A DNA stretch of 36,852 nucleotides from positions 38,356-75,207 of the forward strand of contig DEZK01000026.1 of assembly GCA_002365175.1 (NCBI GenBank). Reading direction: 5' to 3'. The position numbers and the translations under genes are program-made. A model generated the notes under the pieces. The model searched no databases. It was not told the DNA's origin and was given only the letters and a program-made list of their open reading frames with translations. Of the stretch, positions 15,183 to 23,656 are shown piece after piece; position 1 is the first letter of the stretch; each line of letters starts with the position of its first letter. Source of the DNA: Raskinella chloraquaticus (SeqCode) (lineage in GTDB: Bacteria > Pseudomonadota > Alphaproteobacteria > Rhizobiales > UBA4765).

Positions 15183-15806
15183 ATGATCCCAGCCGCTCCG
15201 CCACCTCTATCACCAGGCTTCCACGCCGTCCCTGCCGGCCATCTGGCGGCCATCGTCACCGCACTCGACATGCACGCGCCGCGCGGCACCCCTCCTCGTC
15301 CGTTGCCGGAGGGCTATGTCCTTAATCAGCAGAAATCCCCGTCAAACGAGTGGTATCTCGCGCTTTTTCGTGCCATTGGCGCACCCTGGCTGTGGACCTC
15401 GCGGTTGCGCCTGTCGCCCCCTGCCCTGACAGCCATCCTGACCTCGCCCGACGTCGACATCTACGCCCTTCACGAGGGCAGCGCCGATGGCGATCCGGTT
15501 GGCCTGCTTGAGCTTGATTTTTCGACGACCGGCCAATGCGAGGTGGCCTTCTTCGGTCTGGTTGATCGCTGCCGGCGCCGCGGCCTTGGTCGCCCGATGA
15601 TGGATTTCGCGCTCCATCATGCCTGGTCGCGGCCGGGCGTGGAGTGTGTATGGATCCATACATGCTCGCTCGATGATCCGGCAGCCTTGCGCTTTTATCA
15701 GTCCTGCGGCTTCAAGCCTTACGCCCGTCAGGTCGAAATCCTGGCCGATCCACGCCTTGCCGGCATCCTGCCGGCCGATTGCGCCCCCCTGCACCCGCTT
15801 CTTTAG
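15183..15806 (+). CDS. GNAT family N-acetyltransferase
   Basis: The 207-residue protein has a GNAT core in its C-terminal half: strand GDPVGLLELDFS, then EVAFFGLVDRCRRRGLGRPMMDFAL carrying the R-x-x-G-x-G acetyl-CoA loop, and the final VWIHTCSLDDPAALRFYQSCGF element. The N-terminal 90 residues form an extension seen in a subgroup of alphaproteobacterial GNATs. The start is set at ATG 15183; upstream in-frame codons fall within the terminator hairpin. It ends 2 bases from the end of a convergent transporter gene. Substrate unknown. Confidence 0.83.
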   Translation: MIPAAPPPLSPGFHAVPAGHLAAIVTALDMHAPRGTPPRPLPEGYVLNQQKSPSNEWYLALFRAIGAPWLWTSRLRLSPPALTAILTSPDVDIYALHEGSADGDPVGLLELDFSTTGQCEVAFFGLVDRCRRRGLGRPMMDFALHHAWSRPGVECVWIHTCSLDDPAALRFYQSCGFKPYARQVEILADPRLAGILPADCAPLHPLL

Positions 15807-15808
15807 CC

Positions 15809-16723
15809 TCATCGTCCCTTGTAACGCGATGCGGCAACGGCAATCAGGATCAGCGCCGCACCAATGCCCTGAACGGCACTGATGGGTTCAAGCAGGATAA
15901 GAAGCGCCAGAAGCGCAGTCATCACCGGCTGGGCCAGAACCGCGAGCGCAACTGGCGCCACCGACAGACGCCCGATGGCAAAGGCGGTCAGGCCTTGTCC
16001 GAGCGCGTGTGAGATCAGACCAAGACCTATCAACGGCAGCCAGCCAGCCGGTGAGCGCGGCCACATCGCGCCGCCATCCACAAGTGCCAGAACGAACAAG
16101 GCGAGGGCTGCGACCAGGCTGGAGCGCCACATGACGAGCGCGCTTGATAGGCGCGCCTGCGCCCGTTTGAGAAAGATGAAATAAGCGCCGTAGGCAACAG
16201 CCGCACCGAGCGCCATCACATCGCCGAAGCCAAGCGCGGCAAGGCTCGCCTTGGCGCCACCCATCAGCCAGGCGCCGAAGAGGGCGATGCCAAGCGCCAC
16301 CCAGACGATTGGTCCGATGCGCTCCTTGAGGATGAGCGCGCTTGCCGCCACCGCCAGGATCGACGCCATATTGGCAATGAACGACGCGTTGGTGACCGAG
16401 GTCGTTGCAATCGCCAGATGAAAAAACGCCAGGTCAGCTGCAAAGCACAGACCGGCGGCAAGCGAATCAAACCAGCCGCCAGCCGTCGGCCTGTCGCCCT
16501 TTCCGGGCGCAGCAAAGCGCGTCCACACATAGAGCGCCGGCATGGCAATTGCCATGCGCCAGAAGGCGCTTTCGAGCGGCCCGACATCGGAAAAGCGCAC
16601 AAAAAGCGCCGACCACGAGATGGTGAACACCGACAGGCCAAGGGCGATCCAGCCGGCTGCCTCCGGGCTCAGAGGTGACCGATGCCCCTTTCCGCTTGTC
16701 TGCATGTCCTTCACCATCCCCAC
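15809..16723 (-). CDS. DMT (EamA) family transporter
   Basis: This 304-residue inner-membrane protein has about ten hydrophobic segments arranged as two EamA repeats, as in drug/metabolite exporters of the RhaT/YdcZ type; the first repeat has the family's WSALFVRF and FWRMAIAMPALYVW elements. The substrate is not predictable. The start could be GTG 16723, ATG 16717 or ATG 16705. It lies 78 bases downstream of the aquaporin gene on the same strand, so it could be a last gene of the arsenic operon, but no arsenic link is known for this family. Confidence 0.85.
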   Translation of the reverse strand: MGMVKDMQTSGKGHRSPLSPEAAGWIALGLSVFTISWSALFVRFSDVGPLESAFWRMAIAMPALYVWTRFAAPGKGDRPTAGGWFDSLAAGLCFAADLAFFHLAIATTSVTNASFIANMASILAVAASALILKERIGPIVWVALGIALFGAWLMGGAKASLAALGFGDVMALGAAVAYGAYFIFLKRAQARLSSALVMWRSSLVAALALFVLALVDGGAMWPRSPAGWLPLIGLGLISHALGQGLTAFAIGRLSVAPVALAVLAQPVMTALLALLILLEPISAVQGIGAALILIAVAASRYKGR

Positions 16724-16801
16724 TTCCGCCGCGCCAAGCTTAGCGACTGAACGGAAGGGCGAATAATCAAACTCGGTGACGGATTGGCGCCAGCGCGCTT
16801 A

Positions 16802-17482
16802 TCAATCGCGGGGCGCCGGATTGGCGGCGAAGAGCCAGCCGGCAAAGATGCCAGCACAGCCCGCGCCGATCATCTGGGCGATCACAAAGGGCAGGACATC
16901 ACCAAGGCGTATGCCGGCGAAGGTGGCGGTAAAGGAGCGGGCAAGTGTCACGGCAGGGTTTGCAAACGAGGTCGAGGCGGTAAACCAATAGGCGGCCGTG
17001 ATCGTCAGTCCCACCAATACCGGCGTTGCCTCCGGGCGATAGCGCAGACTGCCGAGGATGGCAAACAGCAGACAGAAACTCGCCACACCCTCCGCCAGCC
17101 ATTGCGCCGGGCCGCTGCGCACCGCAATGCCCGCCTGCAGCAATGGCACGTCGAACATGGCATGCGCCATGATCGTTCCGCCCACACCGCCGATACATTG
17201 AGCAAGGATATAAGGCACGACCTCGCGTCGCGGTGACACGCCGCGTGCCGCCTGCACCAGGGTGACCAGCGGATTGAAATGCGCTCCCGACAAGGGGCCG
17301 ATGATCGAAATCAGCACCACGAGGATAGCCCCGGTCGCAATCGTATTGGCGAGAAGGGCGATGGCGACGTTGCCACCGGCAAGCCGCTCGCCCATGATTC
17401 CAGAACCGACCACGGTGGCGACCAGAATGGCTGTGCCGATCCCCTCACCGGCAAGACGACGGCTGATATCAGACGGTGACAT
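16802..17482 (-). CDS. aqpS: AqpS-like aquaglyceroporin (arsenite channel)
   Basis: The 226-residue protein is a six-helix MIP channel. The two pore half-helices carry NPL (70-72, in SGAHFNPLVTL) and NPA (175-177, in FANPAVTLAR), with the conserved selectivity-filter Arg182 after the second. In Sinorhizobium meliloti, AqpS replaces the usual ArsB/Acr3 pump: arsenate is reduced inside the cell and the arsenite leaves through the channel. Here the gene overlaps the ArsR-ArsC fusion gene by 14 bases on the same strand, so the same route is expected. The NPL variant in the first box is a feature to compare with characterised AqpS. Confidence 0.88.
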   Translation of the reverse strand: MSPSDISRRLAGEGIGTAILVATVVGSGIMGERLAGGNVAIALLANTIATGAILVVLISIIGPLSGAHFNPLVTLVQAARGVSPRREVVPYILAQCIGGVGGTIMAHAMFDVPLLQAGIAVRSGPAQWLAEGVASFCLLFAILGSLRYRPEATPVLVGLTITAAYWFTASTSFANPAVTLARSFTATFAGIRLGDVLPFVIAQMIGAGCAGIFAGWLFAANPAPRD

Positions 17483-18338
17483 TGACGTCCCCTTCCTGCT
17501 TCAGCGCTTCCTCGTGGATTGATTGCAGCGCCGCGCGGATCGTCATCGGCTCCATGGTATGAAGCGGCAGGGCGACCAGCGCTTCGATCCGCCGGCGCAA
17601 GCAATGATACGTCGTTTCGAAGGCTGCCAGCTTGTCAGCCTGCTCGCCCTCCGCGTCCGAGGGATCAGCAAGCCCCCAATGGGCCGACACCGGATGCCCC
17701 GGCCATACCGGACAGGCCTCCCCCGCCGCCTGATCGCACACCGTTATAATGATATCGACGGGAGGAGCGCCGGGAACGGCAAATTCATCCCATGATTTCG
17801 AACGCAGCCCGTCGACATCATGCCCATTAGCGCGCAAAGTGGCGACCGCGAGCGGGTTTGGCATGCCTTTGGGCGAGGAGCCGGCGCTAAGGCCGATGAA
17901 TGTGCCATCGCCGAGCGACGACACAAGTCGCTCGCCAAGGACGGAGCGGGCGGAATAGCCGGTGCACAGCACCAGCACGCGGTAGGGAGGGGTCAGCATC
18001 GCATGATCCTGGGGATGGGCGGGGACATCAGGGAGAGACGAAAATGCGGCAAGCCCTGCACAGCAATCGCGTTGCAGGAAGGCGGCGAGTTTGCCGCCAA
18101 TCGACAGATCGGCGCGGTAGATGATACGCCGCCCGACGCGACGCGGACACACAAGACCCGCCGCCTCCATATCCTTGAGATGAAACGAGAGGGCGGACGG
18201 ATTAATCGCCAGACGCTGTGCCAGATCGCCCGCGGCGAGCCCGTCAACCCCGCAACGCATGAGCAGACGAAACGCCGTCAGGCGCTGGGGATGGGCCAGA
18301 GCCGCAAAAAGAGCAATTGCCGCAGCTTCATTCATCAT
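17469..18338 (-). CDS. ArsR-ArsC fusion: arsenic-sensing repressor plus arsenate reductase
   Basis: The 289-residue protein joins an ArsR/SmtB winged helix (about 5-90) to a low-molecular-weight-phosphatase-type, thioredoxin-coupled arsenate reductase (about 118-260). In the ArsR part, vicinal Cys92-Cys93 (RDCCAG) sit where Acidithiobacillus-type ArsR binds As(III), but the third Cys of that site is not seen. In the reductase part, the P-loop is Cys125-Thr-Gly-Tyr128-Ser-Ala-Arg131-Ser, with Tyr instead of the near-universal Asn. Further family motifs are CDQAAGEACPVWPG (Cys201, Cys209) and AHWGLADPS. Start ATG 18338 or 18335 follows AAGGG. It overlaps aqpS and diverges from an MFS gene, with an operator between. 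Confidence 0.9.
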   Translation of the reverse strand: MMNEAAAIALFAALAHPQRLTAFRLLMRCGVDGLAAGDLAQRLAINPSALSFHLKDMEAAGLVCPRRVGRRIIYRADLSIGGKLAAFLQRDCCAGLAAFSSLPDVPAHPQDHAMLTPPYRVLVLCTGYSARSVLGERLVSSLGDGTFIGLSAGSSPKGMPNPLAVATLRANGHDVDGLRSKSWDEFAVPGAPPVDIIITVCDQAAGEACPVWPGHPVSAHWGLADPSDAEGEQADKLAAFETTYHCLRRRIEALVALPLHTMEPMTIRAALQSIHEEALKQEGDVNVTV

Positions 18339-18350
18339 CTACCCTTACAA

Positions 18351-18380
18351 CATTTCAATAATACTTGAAAGATTGAAATG
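18351..18380. promoter_or_regulatory. ArsR-type operator between arsRC and the MFS exporter
   Basis: TTTCAA-N6-TTGAAA (18353-18370) is a perfect 18-bp inverted repeat of the kind bound by ArsR repressors. A further CATTTCAAT (18351-18359) and ATTGAAATG (18372-18380) pair gives a nested larger repeat that reaches the MFS start codon. The gap between divergent starts is only 39 bases, so one bound repressor should block both genes. Confidence 0.75.
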
Positions 18381-19628
18381 AAAGAAATTATCTCATCGCC
18401 CGAAGTCACGGCGCCTGCACGCCAATTTGCCCCGGCAAGCGCCATGGTGATTGCCCTTTCCATCGGCCAGGTGGTCTCCTGGGGCACGCTATTCTACGCG
18501 TTCACCCTGTTCATCGTCCCCATGGAAGCCGAATTCGGCTGGAGCCGTACCGAACTCAACGGCGCCCTGTCGCTCGGCCTGTTGGCTTCCGCCATCATGG
18601 CCCTTCCCGCCGGTACGCTGATCGACCGTTTTGGTGGACGCTGGATCATGGGCATCTGCGCTGTTTTGGGCGCGGCATGCCTGGCGCTGTGGTCGATGAT
18701 CAGCGATCTCACGAGCTTTTACTTGCTGTGGATCGTCATCGGCATGCTGCATGCCGGCACATTGTACGAACCAGCCTTCGCCGTCCTGACCGCCAATGTC
18801 CGCGACTACAAGCGCGCCATCACGTTCATGACCTTTTTCGGCGGCTTTGCCTCGACCGTCTTCATTCCGCTCACCCATCTTCTCATTGATCATTTCGGCT
18901 GGCGCCAGGCGCTGTTAGCGCTCGCAATCATCCAGCTTACCATCCCCGGTATCTTCAACATCCTCATGCTGTCGGGAACACGCGGCAGCATGAGTGGCGA
19001 AGCCGTCACCCCTTCCACGACGCAGGAACACTCACCCTTGACCGGCGCGCTGCGCCAACCCGCCTTCTGGGGTCTGTCGCTGGCATTGACAGCCTATGCG
19101 CTCCTCTTCTCCGGGCTCACCTTTCATATGATCCCCCTGCTGAGTGAACGCGGTGTCAGTCTTGATCAGACCGTGGCCGCTGTTGCCCTCATCGGCCCGT
19201 CCCAGGTTGGCGGGCGGCTGATCCTCTTCTTTTTCGCCACCAACGTCTCGGCCCGCGCCCTTGGCAAAGTCGTCTTCCTCATGCCGATCGTCGCCATGAT
19301 CTTGCTGATCGCCGCTCCGCCTTTCGGCTTTCCGGGACTGGTCGCATTCGCCTTCGTCTACGGCCTTGGCAATGGCATGATCACCATCGTGCGCGGCGCC
19401 GGTGTCGCAGAAATCTTCGGCACGCGCGGCTATGGTGCCATTTCAGGCGCCTTGACCCTGGTCACCAACCTCGCCAAGGCCATCGCCCCCCTGCTCCTCG
19501 CCTTCCTGTGGCAGATCGGCGAGAATTACCAGACGCCGCTGCATATTTTCCTGGTCATTACCTGCATCGGTGCCGCCGCCTTCTGGTTTGCAGCGAGCGC
19601 TTCAAAAAATAGAGAAATACAAAAATAA
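18378..19628 (+). CDS. MFS transporter, probable arsenical efflux (ArsK-like by context)
   Basis: The 416-residue protein has twelve predicted membrane helices and MFS motifs, including the loop 2-3 motif GTLIDRFGGRW. It is of the usual length. It diverges from the ArsR-ArsC gene and shares its operator, so arsenical induction is expected; ArsK of Agrobacterium is a known MFS exporter of arsenite, antimonite and organoarsenicals and is the closest known precedent by context. The sequence also resembles general MFS exporters, so the substrate is inferred. The ribosome binding site is weak (GAAAG), and the start codon lies in the operator. The transcript continues into a very AT-rich spacer. 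Confidence 0.8.
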   Translation: MKEIISSPEVTAPARQFAPASAMVIALSIGQVVSWGTLFYAFTLFIVPMEAEFGWSRTELNGALSLGLLASAIMALPAGTLIDRFGGRWIMGICAVLGAACLALWSMISDLTSFYLLWIVIGMLHAGTLYEPAFAVLTANVRDYKRAITFMTFFGGFASTVFIPLTHLLIDHFGWRQALLALAIIQLTIPGIFNILMLSGTRGSMSGEAVTPSTTQEHSPLTGALRQPAFWGLSLALTAYALLFSGLTFHMIPLLSERGVSLDQTVAAVALIGPSQVGGRLILFFFATNVSARALGKVVFLMPIVAMILLIAAPPFGFPGLVAFAFVYGLGNGMITIVRGAGVAEIFGTRGYGAISGALTLVTNLAKAIAPLLLAFLWQIGENYQTPLHIFLVITCIGAAAFWFAASASKNREIQK

Positions 19629-19752
19629 TAAAAAACATATTTAATTAAAATTGTAACAATAACCATATCTGGTTATTATACTTGTTGCATTGTGTTGCAA
19701 ATTTTGGATTGTCCGTGCCATGTTTTATTTAACAAGCGGCAAGGACAATACG
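19629..19752. other. AT-rich spacer with a hairpin
   Basis: This 124-base stretch is strikingly A+T-rich compared with the flanking genes. It holds an 8-bp perfect stem AATAACCA/TGGTTATT (19658-19665 with 19670-19677, loop TATC) and two close copies of TGTTGCA (19683-19697 area). It could contain the promoter of the following repeat protein and a binding site for a nucleoid protein, and the hairpin may be a terminator or operator. None of these roles is proven. Confidence 0.5.
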
Positions 19753-20394
19753 ATGACACGCAGATATTTCAGCGCAACCCTCCTGGCAGTCGGTCTGGCC
19801 ATGGGCCCGGCAATGGCCAATGACCATTCGAGTTACCATCTCTTTGGTTTCGGCGCGCCGTGCCCCGATTGTTACGTGAAGCAGGCGACACCGGCGCTCA
19901 ACCATTATGTCCCGACCGAGCTGTCCGTTCGCCAACCCCGCCCTGTCGTGCGCCGCGAGCGGGCCCGCTATGACACCATCGTCGAGAATGTCCTGGTCCA
20001 GCCCGAGCGTGTCGTCGCCCGCCATGTGCCAGCCACAGTCAAAACGCGCCACGAGCGCGTCATGACGTCACCCGCGCGCCGCGAATGGCGCCACCAGCGG
20101 GATGCGCGCGGGCGTGACGTTTTGTGCGAGATTGATGTTCCAGCCCAATACGCCACCATCGCCCATCAGGTTGAGGTGGCGCCCGCGCGTATCGAACATG
20201 TGACGCTTCCCGCCACCTACCGCCAGCGCACCCGCCGGGTTCTGGTCGCCCCTGCCCGCACCATCGTGCAGCATGTGCCAGCAGAAGTGCACTCCATCCC
20301 CGTGCTCAGCCCCTACGCGCCCGCAACCGAGCGCTGGGTGCCGTCAACACATGTCGACTACCAACCGCGCTCCGCCTATTCCGGGCGGCTTTAA
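19753..20394 (+). CDS. secreted Val/Pro/Arg repeat protein, function unknown
   Basis: The 213-residue protein has a signal peptide (RRYFSATLLAVGLAMGPAMA, likely cut after Ala22) and a short Cys37-Pro-Asp-Cys40 motif in the mature N-terminus. Residues 75-182 contain about five imperfect copies of a roughly 20-residue unit of form V-x-V-x-P-A-R-x(4-6)-V-P-A-x-Y/V followed by a basic Arg-rich link. Such a pattern suggests stacked beta strands. The protein is strongly basic. Start ATG 19753 follows AAGGA. Its stop codon overlaps the stop of the convergent MocA-fusion gene by 4 bases (TTAA). No family with known function is recognised. Confidence 0.75.
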   Translation: MTRRYFSATLLAVGLAMGPAMANDHSSYHLFGFGAPCPDCYVKQATPALNHYVPTELSVRQPRPVVRRERARYDTIVENVLVQPERVVARHVPATVKTRHERVMTSPARREWRHQRDARGRDVLCEIDVPAQYATIAHQVEVAPARIEHVTLPATYRQRTRRVLVAPARTIVQHVPAEVHSIPVLSPYAPATERWVPSTHVDYQPRSAYSGRL

Positions 20395-22001
20395 TCCTGC
20401 CCTCGCCCCGCAAGCGCCGCCAGCGCCTGCGGGGTATCGACGTCGAGCAGTATGCTGTCATCACGCCACGCTACATCATCGACCGCCTCGTGATGAACAC
20501 CCAGCAGATGGCGAGCGCCGGTGTCCCCGGCAATCGCTGCTAATTCGTCGAAATAGCGCCGCGCCCACAACACCGGATGGCCGCGCTTTCCCGAAAACAC
20601 AGGCGCTATGATCGCCCTGCCCTCGTCAGGCGAAAAACGCGCCGCGAGCTGCCTGACAAGATCAGCACTGATCGCCGGCATATCGCCCAGGACAATGAAA
20701 GCGCCATCGCAGGACGCTTCGAGCGCACCGATGCCACAGCGCAGCGAGCCTGCCATGCCGTCGGCATAATTGGCATTTTCGACGAAGGTCACCGCCAAAC
20801 CATCAAGCGCATCGCGCACCGCCTTCGCCTGATGGCCGACAACAACGACCACCGGCAGGGCAGCTGCCGCCAGCGCCTCGATGACATGACGCACCACCGG
20901 CTTGCCGGCATGACTGGCGACGAGCTTGTTGTCGGCACCAAAGCGCGTCGAGCGGCCAGCCGCCAGCACCACCGCCGCCAGATGCGGTGACGTCTTTGCG
21001 GCAAGGTTGCCCGCGCGCGGCTGCGGCCGGCTGGAAATTTCCATCAGCAATCCGCCCACACCGAGCCCGGCGATGGTCGAGCTGTCGACCGGGATACCAG
21101 CCATCAGGCGGGATAACACCATGTCAAAGCCATTCTCCTTCGGCGAGCGCGCGCAACCTGGCGCGCCGATCACCGCCTTGCCGGCAATATGGCCAAGCAA
21201 CAGCAGATTACCCGGATCAACCGGCATGCCGAGATGAGCAATCTTTCCACCGGCTGCCGCTATCGCCGCTGGAATGACATCCCGCCGGTCGGATATGGCC
21301 GAGGCACCAAAGACGATGATCAGATCGTACAGGGCGCCAGCCTGCCGCAAGGTGTCCGCCAGCGTCGTTTCCTCATGAGCAATCCGCCACTCACGGCTGA
21401 TCCGCGCGCCCATGGCGGCAAGCCGCGCTTCGGTGACGCGCGTTGTCTTGTCGAGGATTTTTGCCGCAAACCCTGGCGTAATCGTCTGCACCAGCGCGAC
21501 CTCCCTTCGCCGGAACGGCGCCAGCGACATGCCGCCGCCGGCCGCCGCCATTTCAGCTGCCGCCACCTGCGCCCCGGCAATTCCGTAGGGAATGATCTTG
21601 ACGGTGCCGACCATGCGCCCGGCTTCCACCGCGCTGAAGGCCGGCAGGGTCGCCACCGTTATCCCTTCATCGATGGCGTTCATCGCGGCGATGACAGCGC
21701 TGTCGATACGTAACACGCCCGCCGTCTCGGTGAAGAGATTGACCCTGCCGGTGAACGCCTCCTCACACCGCAATCCCGCTCCGGCGAGCGCCCGCGCCAG
21801 CCGCGCCGCTGCCTCGTTCTCGCCAATGTCGCCCGCCTCCAGCCGTGCCACGACGAGCGAGGCGATGCCAGCGCGTTCCAGCGCGTCGATATCGCCGGCT
21901 GCGAGAACGCCACCCTTGCGGATGACGTGATCGCCAGCCTTGAGGGTATGCGCGGCAATGGCACCAAGTGCGTCGCCGAGCGCGACCGGGCCGAATTTCA
22001 T
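20391..22001 (-). CDS. molybdopterin-binding / MocA-like cytidylyltransferase fusion protein
   Basis: The 536-residue protein joins a MoeA/MogA-like molybdopterin-binding region (about 1-330; MoCF-type core around 170-300, with LIIVFGASAISDRRDVIPAAI) to a MobA/MocA-type nucleotidyltransferase (about 341-536; LAAGRSTRFGADNK at 346-359, GDMP at 439-442). MocA transfers CMP to molybdopterin to make the cytosine dinucleotide cofactor (MCD) used by xanthine-dehydrogenase-family enzymes such as CoxL, which fits its place at the end of the cox-like cluster. It overlaps coxI by 4 bases (ATGA), so translation is coupled. In some alphaproteobacteria this fusion is normal. Confidence 0.85.
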   Translation of the reverse strand: MKFGPVALGDALGAIAAHTLKAGDHVIRKGGVLAAGDIDALERAGIASLVVARLEAGDIGENEAAARLARALAGAGLRCEEAFTGRVNLFTETAGVLRIDSAVIAAMNAIDEGITVATLPAFSAVEAGRMVGTVKIIPYGIAGAQVAAAEMAAAGGGMSLAPFRRREVALVQTITPGFAAKILDKTTRVTEARLAAMGARISREWRIAHEETTLADTLRQAGALYDLIIVFGASAISDRRDVIPAAIAAAGGKIAHLGMPVDPGNLLLLGHIAGKAVIGAPGCARSPKENGFDMVLSRLMAGIPVDSSTIAGLGVGGLLMEISSRPQPRAGNLAAKTSPHLAAVVLAAGRSTRFGADNKLVASHAGKPVVRHVIEALAAAALPVVVVVGHQAKAVRDALDGLAVTFVENANYADGMAGSLRCGIGALEASCDGAFIVLGDMPAISADLVRQLAARFSPDEGRAIIAPVFSGKRGHPVLWARRYFDELAAIAGDTGARHLLGVHHEAVDDVAWRDDSILLDVDTPQALAALAGRGQD

Positions 22002-22693
22002 CGCCCCGCCTCATCGCCCCGCCGCAAGGTGCGGATCACTTCCGCCAGCACCGCCACCGCGATTTCAGCTGGCGCCCGCCCGCCCAGATCAAGGCCAATC
22101 GGCGCATGGATGCGGCTGAAGCGTGTGTCATCGATACCGGCAGCCTCAAGCCGCGCACGGCGTGCGCCATGGGTTTTGCGTGAGCCCAGCGCACCCACAT
22201 AAAAGCACTCGGCGTTGAGGGCGGCGATAAGGGCAGGATCGTCGATCTTCGGGTCGTGCGTCAGCGTCGCCACGCCCGTATAGCGGTCAAGTCCGAGGCG
22301 TGGCAACGCATCCTGCGGCCACTGCGCCTCAACCGCGATACCAGGAAAACGCTCCGGCGTTGCAAAAGCGCTGCGCGGATCGATGATGGTGACGTTATAG
22401 CCTGCCATCTTCGCCATTGGCGCCAGCGACTGCGTGACATGAACGGCACCGATGATGACCAGGCGCGGCGCTGGCACGAAGACGTTGAGAAAGCGCGGGC
22501 CGTCCCTCGTCTCGACCATGCCACTCATTCCTGAGCGAAAGCGCGCAACCGCGTCGTCATAAAGCGGATCGTTGCGCTCAAGCCTCGCCTCGTCAATAAA
22601 GCGTTCGCTGCCGCCAGCCAGATCCTGCACCAGCAGGCCGGCACGCCGCCCGGCACGCGCCGCATTGAGCGCGGCAAGATCGCTAAGGCGCAT
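21998..22693 (-). CDS. coxI: XdhC/CoxI family molybdenum-enzyme maturation protein
   Basis: This 231-residue protein carries the C-terminal XdhC Rossmann domain (LVIIGAVHVTQSLAPMAKMAGYNVTIIDPR; YVGALGSRKTHGARRARL). XdhC-type proteins bind molybdenum cofactor, help its sulfuration, and deliver it to the apoenzyme. The N-terminal XdhC domain is on a separate gene, coxF, and a LysE gene lies between the two. It ends by overlapping the MocA-fusion gene and starts 3 bases after the LysE stop. Confidence 0.85.
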   Translation of the reverse strand: MRLSDLAALNAARAGRRAGLLVQDLAGGSERFIDEARLERNDPLYDDAVARFRSGMSGMVETRDGPRFLNVFVPAPRLVIIGAVHVTQSLAPMAKMAGYNVTIIDPRSAFATPERFPGIAVEAQWPQDALPRLGLDRYTGVATLTHDPKIDDPALIAALNAECFYVGALGSRKTHGARRARLEAAGIDDTRFSRIHAPIGLDLGGRAPAEIAVAVLAEVIRTLRRGDEAGR

Positions 22694-22696
22694 CCC

Positions 22697-23326
22697 TCAA
22701 CTCCGCTCGAACGCCAATCGGATGCCAAGCCCGGCCATGAGTGCGCCGCCGATCCACCTGAACCAGCGTTGCGCCCCTTCAGCGCGGCGCAGACCGCCGA
22801 CGACGTGCGAGGTCAGGATAACGGTGAACACATCGGCAAGGCCGAACATGGCGTTAACAACGACACCGAGAATGAGGAACTGCGTCCATACGGGAAAATT
22901 GGCGGACGGATCGACAAATTGCGGCAGGAAGGCGACGTAAAACAGGGCAGCCTTCGGATTGAGCACTTCAACCAGCATACTTTCCGCAAACACTCGCTGG
23001 CTGCTTTTGATACTGGCCGGCGCCTGCCCGGCATCATCATTACCGCGCCGGATCAGGCCAATACCAACCCAGATCAGATAAAGGGCACCGAAAATCTTCA
23101 GCACGATATAGAGCGTCGGGATAAGGGCAAAGAGCGCCGCCAGCCCCATCGCCGCCGCCGTCACATGAACGTAACCGCCAAGATGGATCCCGAGAGCAGC
23201 AAGCAGCCCACCCCTCGCGCCACGCGCCATCGTCTGCGCGGCGGTATAGAGGATCGCCGGACCCGGAACGGCAGCAAAAAGAAATGTCGCGATCGCAAAG
23301 GCAATGAGAATATCGGACGATGCCAT
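22697..23326 (-). CDS. LysE/RhtB family exporter embedded in the cox-like cluster
   Basis: The roughly 209-residue protein has the six hydrophobic segments and the signature N-terminus (FAAVPGPAILYTAAQ) and central motif VLNPKAALFYVAFLPQF of the LysE/RhtB superfamily, exporters of amino acids and related small molecules. It starts at ATG 23326 or GTG 23329, sharing bases with the coxF stop, and ends 3 bases before coxI. This tight coupling on both sides shows it is part of the operon. Its substrate is unknown; product or by-product export is one idea. Confidence 0.86.
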   Translation of the reverse strand: MASSDILIAFAIATFLFAAVPGPAILYTAAQTMARGARGGLLAALGIHLGGYVHVTAAAMGLAALFALIPTLYIVLKIFGALYLIWVGIGLIRRGNDDAGQAPASIKSSQRVFAESMLVEVLNPKAALFYVAFLPQFVDPSANFPVWTQFLILGVVVNAMFGLADVFTVILTSHVVGGLRRAEGAQRWFRWIGGALMAGLGIRLAFERS

Positions 23327-23646
23327 CACTCCACCCTTTCAACCAGAACTCTGATGCGCCCGCCACAGGAAAGCCCCACCCGCCACGCCGTCTCATCCGC
23401 CACCCCGAATTCAAGAAGGCGCGGCCGGCCATCAGCGATCACATCCATGGCGCCTGCCACCACCTCGCCTTCGACGCAACCGCCCGATACCGAGCCAAGA
23501 AAATGGCCGTTCTCATCGATTGCCAGTTGCGCGCCGGCACCACGCGGCGCCGAACCCCATGTCTCGACCACGGTAGCAATCGCCACCCCCTTGCCGGCCT
23601 GGCGCCAGGAAGCCGCAGCATCGAGCAGATCAGGCTGATCCATCAT
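23326..23646 (-). CDS. coxF: XdhC N-terminal domain protein (CoxF-like)
   Basis: The 106-residue protein is the stand-alone N-terminal XdhC_CoxI domain: ATVVETWGSAPRGAGAQLAI, LGSVSGGCVEGEVV and LSCGGRIRVLVERV are typical. It probably acts with CoxI as a two-gene XdhC. The start is ATG 23646 (or 23643) behind AAGGAGA; a longer in-frame extension runs into the VWA gene's 3' end and is rejected. It lies 10 bases after coxE and overlaps the LysE start. Confidence 0.83.
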   Translation of the reverse strand: MMDQPDLLDAAASWRQAGKGVAIATVVETWGSAPRGAGAQLAIDENGHFLGSVSGGCVEGEVVAGAMDVIADGRPRLLEFGVADETAWRVGLSCGGRIRVLVERVE

Positions 23647-23656
23647 ACTCTCCTTT

